Source: CAYSQW01 sp964433135
GTDB lineage: Bacteria; Acidobacteriota; Aminicenantia; Aminicenantales; Aminicenantaceae
Assembly: GCA_964433135.1 (NCBI GenBank)
Contig: CAYSQW010000009.1
Span: 1-64,000 of the forward strand
Direction of reading: 5' to 3'
Length of the DNA stretch: 64,000 nucleotides
Shown: positions 25,711 through 34,335 of the stretch, one piece after another
How the letters are laid out: each line of letters starts with the position of its first letter
Numbering within the stretch: position 1 is the stretch's first letter
Translations under genes and position numbers: made by a program
Notes under the pieces: generated by a model
Seen by the model: the letters and a program-made list of their open reading frames with translations, nothing else
Told to the model about the DNA's origin: nothing
The model's database searches: none

Positions 25711-26475
25711 ATGAAATTTTCAAACGCCATTGTTCGAAAACCGGGCAAAAGTCTTGTCCGGGGATTGACCGGATCGGATCTGGGAAAGCCGGATTATGAA
25801 AGAGCCTGCTTGCAGCATGAAGCTTACATCAGCGCCTTGAAGGAATGCGGGCTGAAAGTCACGATTCTGGAGGCCGAAGAGAATTTCCCGGATTCCACAT
25901 TCGTCGAGGATACGGCGCTGTTGACGCCTTACTGCGCCGTGATCACCCGTGCCGGGGCGCCGTCAAGGAGAAGGGAGATCATCGGCATCAAACCGGTGAT
26001 CGAGGAATTTTTTCCCGCCATCGAAGCGATCCGGCCGCAGGGAACGGTCGAAGCCGGGGATGTTATGATGGTCGGTAGTCATTTTTACATCGGCTTATCC
26101 GGCCGCACCAATCAAAATGGTGCCGATCAGGTCATTTGCACCTTGAACAAATACGGCATGAGCGGATCGGTCGTTAAATTGGAGAAAGTGCTTCATCTGA
26201 AAACGGGAGTTTCTTATCTGGAGCATAATAACCTGGCCGCTTGTGGGGAATTTTTATCGAATCCGGAATTTAAGAGTTTCCATATCATCGAGATCCCCGA
26301 AGAGGAGAGCTACGCCGCCAACTGCGTCTGGATAAACGACAGGGTGCTCATTCCCATGGGGTATCCCGAAACCAAACGGAAGATCATGAAGGCGGGGTAT
26401 GCGGTCATCGAGGTCGATGTGTCCGAGTTCCGCAAGTTGGACGGCGGCTTGAGCTGTCTGTCGTTGAGGTTTTAG
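25711..26475 (+). CDS. ddaH: dimethylarginine dimethylaminohydrolase
   Basis: 254 residues, the same length as the Pseudomonas enzyme. The catalytic triad falls at the same numbers: Glu114 in TVEAGDVM, His162 in VLHLKTG, and Cys249 in GGLSCLSLRF at the C terminus. The N terminus (AIVRKPGKS, FVEDTAL) fits the amidinotransferase fold. It hydrolyses N-omega-methylated arginines to citrulline and methylamines in the cytoplasm. In bacteria the source of methylated arginine is usually external protein, in keeping with the many exported peptidases in this window; related guanidine-modifying enzymes such as arginine deiminase are the alternative but lack this numbering. Confidence 0.9.
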   Translation: MKFSNAIVRKPGKSLVRGLTGSDLGKPDYERACLQHEAYISALKECGLKVTILEAEENFPDSTFVEDTALLTPYCAVITRAGAPSRRREIIGIKPVIEEFFPAIEAIRPQGTVEAGDVMMVGSHFYIGLSGRTNQNGADQVICTLNKYGMSGSVVKLEKVLHLKTGVSYLEHNNLAACGEFLSNPEFKSFHIIEIPEEESYAANCVWINDRVLIPMGYPETKRKIMKAGYAVIEVDVSEFRKLDGGLSCLSLRF

Positions 26476-26570
26476 AGCGGGAGCCGCCTGACCGATTCCT
26501 TCGGCGGCCGGATCTCGATTCTAAACACAATCATTCGAGCGAGTCTTCGGATTCGTCAACCCGGTTTTTT

Positions 26571-28109
26571 CTATCCATCCTTCTCGATGATCGCCATGGC
26601 CGTCCGGATGCCGTCGATAGCGCTGGAGATGATGCCTCCCGCATGTCCGCTGCCTTCGCCGATAAGATAGAGGTTGTTAAATCCCTCGCACAAACCATGG
26701 GGATCGCGCAGGACCTGGATAGGTGAGGAGGTCTTGCTCTCAAGTCCCATGATGTTGCCGGTTTCGAATCCCCGAAGTCGGCGGCTGAACTCTTCGATCC
26801 CGCTTCTTAGAGCCCGGGTCACTTGCGGCGGCAGCATTTCCCACAGCGGGGCCGGCGTCAATCCCAGAGGATAACTGGAGTCGGCTTCCTTTTGGGGTGT
26901 GGTTTCATGGAGAAAATCCTGGATCGAACAGAACGGAGCCCTGAAGCCTTCGGCCTGACGGTGAAATCTCTCTTCGAGCGCGGCTACGTGATCCAGGGCT
27001 TCCAGGGGCGTGACGGCCCGGCCCGCAAGTTCGTCGGGATGGATGCCCGCCACGCAGGCCGCATTGGCGAAGCGGCCCGACCGCCTGAAATAGCTCATGC
27101 CGTTGACGATATTCGTGTTGCCGTAGGCCCCAGAGGGAACAACGACGCCCCCGGGACACATGCAGAAGGTGTAAACCGGCCGGTCGCTGCATCCCCTCCC
27201 GGTCAGGCGGTATTCGGCCGCCTTGACGCCGGGCAGTTGTTCGCATCCCCACTGCGCCAGATTGATGAGTTTTTGGGGGTGTTCGACCCGGCAGCCGACG
27301 GCGAAGTTCTTCGTGCGGAACCGGACTCCCCGGCTGATGAGCATTCGATAGGTATCGTAGGCGGAATGTCCCGGGGCGATGAGGATACTTTGTGCCGAAA
27401 AAGAACCGGCGGATGTCACAACTTCCATGATCCGGCCGTTCCGGGCGTGGAAATCTTCCGCCATGGTATCGAAGCGGATGACGCCGCCCAGATTGATGAA
27501 TTCCTTGCGAAGATTTTCCACAATCATCATGAGGTTGTCGCTTCCGACATGAGGATGGGCCATATAGGCGATCTCTTCCGGAGCGCCGGCGCGGATATAA
27601 GCGTCTATGATAAAGGCTTTCTCCAGGGAAAACCGTCGAGTCCTCGCCGTGAGCTTTCCGTCGGAAAAGGTACCCCCGCCGCCTTCGCCGAAAGCGTAAT
27701 TTCCCGCTGGATCGAAACGGCCGGTTTGTTCGAACGTTTCGATACTTCGGGCCCGTTTGGCGACGATACCGCCTCTTTCGATCACCGTGGTCGGGAAACC
27801 CGCTTTTTGCAGGAGGAGCGCCGCAAAAAAACCGGCGGGGCCGCTGCCGACAACCACGATGTCTTTCTCCCGCTTGCGATAGGGGATTTTCAGGAGAGAG
27901 GGGGACTCCGGAAGGTTTCCTTTGAGCTCTGGGGAGGATACGGCAAGCTTGAGCTTCCAATGGATATCGTTTTTCTTCCTTGCATCCAGGCTCTTTCGTT
28001 CGATCCGGTGCGAAAACGTTCGCAATCGCAGGCGCTTTGCGATTCTTCGCTCGAGATGCTCTTCGGTGAAATCCGTAGGAAGTGTAAGCGATATTTCCGT
28101 ATAGCCCAT
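26571..28109 (-). CDS. FAD-dependent oxidoreductase (COG2509 type)
   Basis: 512 residues. An N-terminal domain of about 85 residues precedes the FAD-binding motif VVVGSGPAGFFAALLL; further family features are FGEGGGGTFSDGKLTAR, PHVGSDNLMM and the C-terminal LIGEGSGHAGGIISSA. These uncharacterised flavoproteins are found widely in bacteria and plants, and the N-terminal module is thought to bind RNA or a partner. The gene converges on ddaH. A minus-strand TAGAAT lies nine bases before the ATG. The opposite strand is open over nearly the whole gene, a composition effect. Confidence 0.88.
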   Translation of the reverse strand: MGYTEISLTLPTDFTEEHLERRIAKRLRLRTFSHRIERKSLDARKKNDIHWKLKLAVSSPELKGNLPESPSLLKIPYRKREKDIVVVGSGPAGFFAALLLQKAGFPTTVIERGGIVAKRARSIETFEQTGRFDPAGNYAFGEGGGGTFSDGKLTARTRRFSLEKAFIIDAYIRAGAPEEIAYMAHPHVGSDNLMMIVENLRKEFINLGGVIRFDTMAEDFHARNGRIMEVVTSAGSFSAQSILIAPGHSAYDTYRMLISRGVRFRTKNFAVGCRVEHPQKLINLAQWGCEQLPGVKAAEYRLTGRGCSDRPVYTFCMCPGGVVVPSGAYGNTNIVNGMSYFRRSGRFANAACVAGIHPDELAGRAVTPLEALDHVAALEERFHRQAEGFRAPFCSIQDFLHETTPQKEADSSYPLGLTPAPLWEMLPPQVTRALRSGIEEFSRRLRGFETGNIMGLESKTSSPIQVLRDPHGLCEGFNNLYLIGEGSGHAGGIISSAIDGIRTAMAIIEKDG

Positions 28110-28118
28110 AATTTTTCC

Positions 28119-28149
28119 ATTCTACCATGTTACCGCGCCGGATATCCAA
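28119..28149 (-). promoter_or_regulatory. candidate promoter of the FAD oxidoreductase gene
   Basis: Minus-strand TTGGAT (28144-28149), a long 19 bp spacer and TAGAAT (28119-28124), nine bases before the ATG at 28109. Confidence 0.35.
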
Positions 28150-28244
28150 GGTGGGAAGATCGCCGCCATCATCCCGTCGGTATGGATCGAGAAGACCTCT
28201 CCATGACTTTATGGTAAAATATAAAAAATAATAAGGAGGGCGGT

Positions 28245-28667
28245 ATGAGCTTTCTTCGATTGGCGCTGCTTTGGGCGGCAAGCTTCGTGTTTACCAGCCT
28301 CGTGGACGCGATCTGGCATCTGGGGATCTTCCGCGGTATCTATTCCGCTGAGTTCAAACCTCTTGCCCGGATGAGCGGGGACAAGATGGCGTTTAGAGCC
28401 TTTCCCGGAATGATGGCGCAGATATTGGTCGTAAGCTGTATCGTAGCGTTGGTTCTTATCAAGGCGGCTCACGGCACGTTCTGGGAAGCCGTGTTGATCG
28501 GAGCGCTCGCCGGTGTCCTGGGGATTACGGTATACGGCTTCACAAACTACGCGTTGATGAAGGATTGGAGTTTGAGCCTGACCGTGCTTGAAGTCGTATG
28601 GGGCCCTCTTTTGGGAGGCGTCAGCGGTGGATTCGTCTTCTGGATGAAATCGCTTCTGTTAAAATAG
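28245..28667 (+). CDS. DUF2177 family membrane protein
   Basis: 140 residues with four hydrophobic segments. The pattern fits DUF2177: FTSLVDAIWHLGIFRGIYS at the first helix, MMAQILVVSCIVALVLI, GVLGITVYGFTNYALMKDW and VVWGPLLGGVSGG. The function of the family is unknown. The ATG has a strong AAGGAGGG site and TAAAAT lies upstream. The 3' end is followed after 26 bp by the PNPOx-like gene on the same strand, so the two may share a transcript. Confidence 0.85.
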   Translation: MSFLRLALLWAASFVFTSLVDAIWHLGIFRGIYSAEFKPLARMSGDKMAFRAFPGMMAQILVVSCIVALVLIKAAHGTFWEAVLIGALAGVLGITVYGFTNYALMKDWSLSLTVLEVVWGPLLGGVSGGFVFWMKSLLLK

Positions 28668-28693
28668 ATGAGAGTCGAGGAAGCGCGATACCA

Positions 28694-29134
28694 ATGACCC
28701 GGGAAATGAAAAAGCTCGTGAAGCGGACTCTGGAAGCCCAGAATCTTGGTGTTCTGGCTACTCTGGACAAAAATAATCCTTATGAGAATCTTGTCGCTTT
28801 CATCTCGTCCGAGGATCTCAAATACATCATGTTCACCACCGCCGTCTATACCCGGAAATATGCCAACCTCAAGAATCATCCGCACGTATCTTTCCTGGTG
28901 GATACGCGGAGCAATTCGGTGAAGGATTTTCATGAGTGCATCGCGATAACGGCGTTGGGAGATGCCCGGGAAACTGTGAGGGATGAACGTGATGCAAGCC
29001 TTCGTCTTTATCTGGAGAAACACCCCTATCTCGAAGATTTCGTGAGATCTCCATCCACCCGGATTTTCCGGATTCGAGTCAAAAAATACGTCGTGGTTTC
29101 CGAGTTTCAAAACGTCTCGGAATTTAACCTTTGA
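28694..29134 (+). CDS. PNPOx-like flavin-binding protein
   Basis: 146 residues with the split-barrel pattern of pyridoxamine-phosphate-oxidase-like proteins: LGVLATLDKNNPYENLVAF at strand 1-2, YIMFTTAVYTRKYANLKNHPHVSFLVDTR, and AITALGDAR. Members bind FMN, F420, haem or biliverdin; which one here is unclear. The ATG at 28694 is the first good start after the DUF2177 gene; ATG 28706 is an alternative. Its TGA ends one base before the ATG of the RPH-like gene, so the two are translationally coupled and probably act together. Confidence 0.78.
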   Translation: MTREMKKLVKRTLEAQNLGVLATLDKNNPYENLVAFISSEDLKYIMFTTAVYTRKYANLKNHPHVSFLVDTRSNSVKDFHECIAITALGDARETVRDERDASLRLYLEKHPYLEDFVRSPSTRIFRIRVKKYVVVSEFQNVSEFNL

Positions 29135-29135
29135 A

Positions 29136-31325
29136 ATGTTGATCATTCCTATCGCGGATATCCGCAAAGAGCACCGCTCTCAGGTTGGCGGCAAAGGATT
29201 TGCCCTGGCGCACCTAGAGGCGGGCGGGATGAAAGTCCCTAAAGCCGTTTGCCTGACCACCGAGGCGTACCGGACATTCGTGAACGAAACCGGACTCGAT
29301 AAAAAGATCCGTCTTGAAATCCACAGAAAACGGCTGGAAAAAGCACGTTGGGAAGAGATGTGGGATACCTCTCTCCGTATCCGAAATCTCTTTCTGCGGG
29401 CGGCGTATCCCCGGGAGCTTTCCTACGCACTCAGGGAAGGGTTCGATGATCATTTCAGGGGGATACCGGTGGCGGTTCGCTCATCCGCTCCGGGAGAGGA
29501 TTCGGCCGCGGTCTCCTTTGCCGGGATACATGATTCCTATATCAATGTCTTCGGAGCCGAGGCCATCCTCAAACATGTCAAGCTGGTGTGGGCGTCGCTT
29601 TGGTCGGATGCCGCCATCCTGTACCGGAAAGAACTGGAACTCGATCTGGAAAAGAGCGTTATGGCGGTGGTCGTACAGGAGTTTGTGGCCGGAGAGAGCT
29701 CGGGAGTCTTCTTCAGCAAAAATCCCATGGATGGAAACCAGTCCGTCATTGAGGCGGTGTACGGCCTCAACCAAGGTTTGGTGGATGGAACCATCGAGCC
29801 GGACCGGTGGATCCTGAGAAGAAAAAGCGGTATGATCCTGAACCATACGCCGGTTTCGCATACCCGGTTGATGAGACCTTCTTCCAATGGAGTTGAAATG
29901 GTCACGCTCGATCCGGGGGAACATAGGGTGCCGCCCCTGACGCCGAAGCGGGTTCAGGCTGTGTTTGAAATGGGAGAGAAAGCCGAGAACTCATTCGGTT
30001 GTCCTCAGGATGTAGAGTGGACGTTCCGAAAGCGAACGCTTTTTACCCTTCAGTCGAGGCCGATCACGACCGAAGACGAAGAACGGCCCAAAGATCAAAA
30101 GAGCTGGTACCTGAGTCTTCGCAGAAGCTTCGAGAACCTGCGGGTGCTGCGTTCCCGCATCGAGACGCATACCATCCCGGATATGATCCGTGAGGCCGAC
30201 GTCTTGGCGGCACAGGAGCTTTCCAGCCTGTCGGATAGAAAACTTTCGGATGAGATGCAGCGCAGAAAGAAGATCTACGTGCACTGGGTGGATGTCTACT
30301 GGAAGGAGTTTATCCCCTTCTCCCATGGATTCCGGCTTTTCGGGCAGGTCTATAACGACAAAATACAACCTGACGATCCCTATGAATTCGTGGAGCTGCT
30401 GCGTCCGAGGAGCATGCACGGCTTGGAAAGGAACCGTATTTTAGAGAAGATGGCCGCTTTTATCAGGGGGGATGCCGTGCTCGCCCGGGAGATAAAGAAC
30501 GGCCGGTTGAAAGATGTGAAGCATCATGAGTTTCAAAAGCTCTGGGATACGTTCTGGGAAGAATATGCCAACCTGAAAGTCTTCGAAGAAACCGATTCCG
30601 GGGTTGTCGAGCGGTTTTCAGGGCTGCTACTGCGCATGGCGGAAACTTCTCCTTCTCGAATAAAAAAGAAAAAGGCTGCGGTGCGCAACTCCATCGGGCC
30701 CGAACTCTTCTTCTCCCAATTCAAGCGGGAAGATCAGGATTATGCACGGGGCTTGCTGGACCTGGCGCGATTCAGCTATCGGCTGCGGGATGATGACAAT
30801 ATATATCTGGGTCAGATCGAGCGGCAGATGAATCGTTCCATTTTTGAAGGAAGAAAAAGGCTCAAGCGGAGATTCTCCTCCAGCTATATGGAATTTTCAG
30901 ATGAACAGATCATAAAAAGTCTGAGAGATCCTGCATACACGCCCCGTTTAAGCAAAAAAAGGAGTTCGCGTCCCCTAAAAACCTCATGGCAGGCAAGGCA
31001 GCTCAGAGGGCAGCCCGCGGGGAAAGGATTAACAACGGGAGCGGCGCGGGTTATTCATGAAGAGTCCGATCTCTTTGAATTCAAAAAAGGGGAAGTTCTG
31101 GTCTGTGAATCCGTGGAACCCAATATGACGTTTGTTGTACCCCTGGCCGGCGCAATTGTTGAAAAACGAGGAGGTATGCTGATCCATGGAGCGATCATTG
31201 CCAGGGAATACGGGATCGCCTGTGTGACGGGAATCCCGGATGCCGACCGTGTCATCCGAACCGGTGATTCCGTGACCGTGGATGGATTTTTAGGGCTGGT
31301 GATTGTGGCTCCGGGGAAAAAATAA
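29136..31325 (+). CDS. PEP-synthase-like phosphotransferase of rifampicin-phosphotransferase layout
   Basis: 729 residues in three parts. Residues 1-320 are a PPDK_N ATP-grasp domain (VGGKGFALAHL, VAVRSSAPGEDS, GESSGVFFSKNP, FTLQSRPI). Residues about 330-630 are a helical, charged region without similarity I can name. Residues about 640-729 are the swivelling phosphohistidine domain with GGMLIHGAIIAREYGIACVTG, where His is the phosphate carrier. The PEP/pyruvate TIM barrel of true PEP synthase is absent, and this ATP-middle-His order is that of rifampicin phosphotransferase. It probably moves the beta-phosphate of ATP to a small molecule bound by the middle domain. It is coupled to the PNPOx-like gene upstream and followed by a CIA30 gene 37 bp on. 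Confidence 0.8.
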   Translation: MLIIPIADIRKEHRSQVGGKGFALAHLEAGGMKVPKAVCLTTEAYRTFVNETGLDKKIRLEIHRKRLEKARWEEMWDTSLRIRNLFLRAAYPRELSYALREGFDDHFRGIPVAVRSSAPGEDSAAVSFAGIHDSYINVFGAEAILKHVKLVWASLWSDAAILYRKELELDLEKSVMAVVVQEFVAGESSGVFFSKNPMDGNQSVIEAVYGLNQGLVDGTIEPDRWILRRKSGMILNHTPVSHTRLMRPSSNGVEMVTLDPGEHRVPPLTPKRVQAVFEMGEKAENSFGCPQDVEWTFRKRTLFTLQSRPITTEDEERPKDQKSWYLSLRRSFENLRVLRSRIETHTIPDMIREADVLAAQELSSLSDRKLSDEMQRRKKIYVHWVDVYWKEFIPFSHGFRLFGQVYNDKIQPDDPYEFVELLRPRSMHGLERNRILEKMAAFIRGDAVLAREIKNGRLKDVKHHEFQKLWDTFWEEYANLKVFEETDSGVVERFSGLLLRMAETSPSRIKKKKAAVRNSIGPELFFSQFKREDQDYARGLLDLARFSYRLRDDDNIYLGQIERQMNRSIFEGRKRLKRRFSSSYMEFSDEQIIKSLRDPAYTPRLSKKRSSRPLKTSWQARQLRGQPAGKGLTTGAARVIHEESDLFEFKKGEVLVCESVEPNMTFVVPLAGAIVEKRGGMLIHGAIIAREYGIACVTGIPDADRVIRTGDSVTVDGFLGLVIVAPGKK

Positions 31326-31362
31326 CGGATGCATGATCTGGGGAGTGAAATGGAGAAAAAAC

Positions 31363-32010
31363 ATGAAAAAGCGAAAATACGATTTTCGTATCATATGGGG
31401 GTTGCTTTGTGTCTCTTTTATCATGGCTCCGCTGTTTGGAACCGGGGAAAGCACGCTGTCGGTTTTATGGGGTGATTCGGCGATGAATATTCAATCGGAA
31501 TTTATCTTGATCGATGATTTCTCGGGCGGCGGAGGGATCTCTTCCTTTGGAACGGAGTGGCGGATGTTCACCGATCGGGTGATGGGAGGAAGATCGACGG
31601 CGGACTGGAGATTTGATACCATCGATGGGCGCAGGTGCGTGCATTTATGGGGAGATGTCTCGCTGGCCAACAACGGGGGGTTTATCCAGGTGGCCCTTCC
31701 CTTGACCCGCAGTGGAAAGGCCTTCGATGCGAGTCCTTATATGGGAGTGCGTCTTTGGGTCCGGGGGAACGGAGAGAAGTATCATGTGCACCTGCGCTCC
31801 CGGCGTACCCGCTTTCCATGGCAGTATTACGGCGCCGGATTTATTGCCGGGGAAAGCTGGAGCATGATTGAACTGCCTTTCTCCGAGTTTAAAGCGGAAC
31901 GCTTGAAAGCGCCGTTGAATCCCGAAAAGCTGACCCGGATCGCCGTCGTCGCTATCGGGGAAGAAGTTAAGGCTGACGTGGCGGTGGCGCGGATCGAGTT
32001 TTATCGCTGA
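31363..32010 (+). CDS. exported CIA30 family protein
   Basis: 215 residues. A signal peptide (IIWGLLCVSFIMAPLFG) precedes a CIA30/NDUFAF1-like beta-sandwich: DDFSGGGG, WRMFTDRVMGGRSTADW, then NNGGFIQVALPL and the C-terminal LTRIAVVAIGEE. The domain is galactose-binding-like; bacterial members are not shown to assemble complex I. The start at 31363 fits the signal peptide; the frame opens at 31303 inside the preceding gene. It may be co-transcribed with the two genes upstream and the outer-membrane protein downstream. Confidence 0.83.
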   Translation: MKKRKYDFRIIWGLLCVSFIMAPLFGTGESTLSVLWGDSAMNIQSEFILIDDFSGGGGISSFGTEWRMFTDRVMGGRSTADWRFDTIDGRRCVHLWGDVSLANNGGFIQVALPLTRSGKAFDASPYMGVRLWVRGNGEKYHVHLRSRRTRFPWQYYGAGFIAGESWSMIELPFSEFKAERLKAPLNPEKLTRIAVVAIGEEVKADVAVARIEFYR

Positions 32011-32056
32011 TCCTTCAGGTTGACATGACGTTTATAATGGATGAAAGAGGTGACAT

Positions 32057-32812
32057 ATGAGTCAAAGAGGATTTAGGTTTTTAGTGCTGGTTTCGGTGTT
32101 GTTGTTCTTGCTTCCGGTTTCCGGTTTATGCGATTGGTTCTTTGATGTGGAGGGTGGATATGTCTGGCCCGGATACGTCGATGTCAGGATTCCCAATGAA
32201 ACGGGAACGCTGTTTTCCCTTGTCGACGACCTTCCTGCGGAATCAAAATTTGTGTATCGGCTGCGACTGGGTTATCGGTTTAATCCCAAGCACTCGGTTT
32301 CACTCCTTTTCGCTCCTCTCAGCTTGATGGCTCAAGGGAGTGTCGAAAAAGATCTCTCTTTTAACGGCGATACGTTCCCAGCCGGTACACCGCTTGAAGC
32401 ATTGTACACGTTTAATTCCTACCGTTTGACCTACCGGTTTGATTTTGTCAATTCCAGAAAATGGAAGGTGGGCTTGGGATTTACGGCGAAGATCCGGGAT
32501 GCGGAGGTCCGGATCGATGATTCCGGAAAAAGTTCTTCCAATACGAATGTCGGATTTGTTCCGCTGCTTAATTTTCGGGTTGAATGGAGGGCCTCGGAAA
32601 AAATGAGTTTGCTTCTGGAAGGTGACGCTCTCGCGTCGCCCGGAGGCCAGGGGAGGGCGGAAGATGTTTTACTCGCCCTGTATTATCATCTGAACGATGC
32701 GATCGTATTGAAAGCGGGTTACCGCGTCGTAGAAGGCGGAGCGGATGTCGAGAGTGTCTATAATTTCACCTGGCTGAATTATGTGACCGCGGGTATCGTC
32801 TTCCAATTTTAA
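32057..32812 (+). CDS. outer-membrane beta-barrel protein
   Basis: 251 residues. A cleavable signal peptide ends near SGLCDW. The mature part alternates hydrophobic and polar residues in antiparallel strands (YRLRLGYRF, YRLTYRFDFV, KVGLGFTAKI, IVLKAGYRV) and ends with VFQF, the terminal aromatic residue recognised by the Bam machinery. Roughly eight strands fit an OmpW/OmpA-size barrel. Function unknown. A TATAAT at 32033-32038 lacks a matching -35, so it may be read from the upstream operon. It converges on the photolyase gene after 22 bp. Confidence 0.8.
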   Translation: MSQRGFRFLVLVSVLLFLLPVSGLCDWFFDVEGGYVWPGYVDVRIPNETGTLFSLVDDLPAESKFVYRLRLGYRFNPKHSVSLLFAPLSLMAQGSVEKDLSFNGDTFPAGTPLEALYTFNSYRLTYRFDFVNSRKWKVGLGFTAKIRDAEVRIDDSGKSSSNTNVGFVPLLNFRVEWRASEKMSLLLEGDALASPGGQGRAEDVLLALYYHLNDAIVLKAGYRVVEGGADVESVYNFTWLNYVTAGIVFQF

Positions 32813-32834
32813 AAAAATCCAGGCACGAATCCCA

Positions 32835-34187
<1,353 letters not shown>

Positions 34188-34335
34188 GGCATGATCCCCC
34201 AAAAAATCGTATTCGCTCTGTTAGGCGATAAGGTCATTTCTTTTTTACCATTGATCGGGGCGGAAGTAAAATCGAGTTCGAGCGGAGAAGAAGATAATCT
34301 CGATGTATTCGAAAGACTGTCCGGTGATACCCGTT

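Noticed and set aside
26483..26508. GCCGCC/GGCGGC stem between ddaH and the FAD gene as a terminator
   Set aside because: Six pairs with a 14 nt loop and no T-run; too weak to call.
26823..28281. Two open frames above 450 codons opposite the FAD oxidoreductase gene
   Set aside because: They mirror the codon structure of a clear flavoprotein gene, read as Arg/Gly/His-rich sequence and show no motifs.
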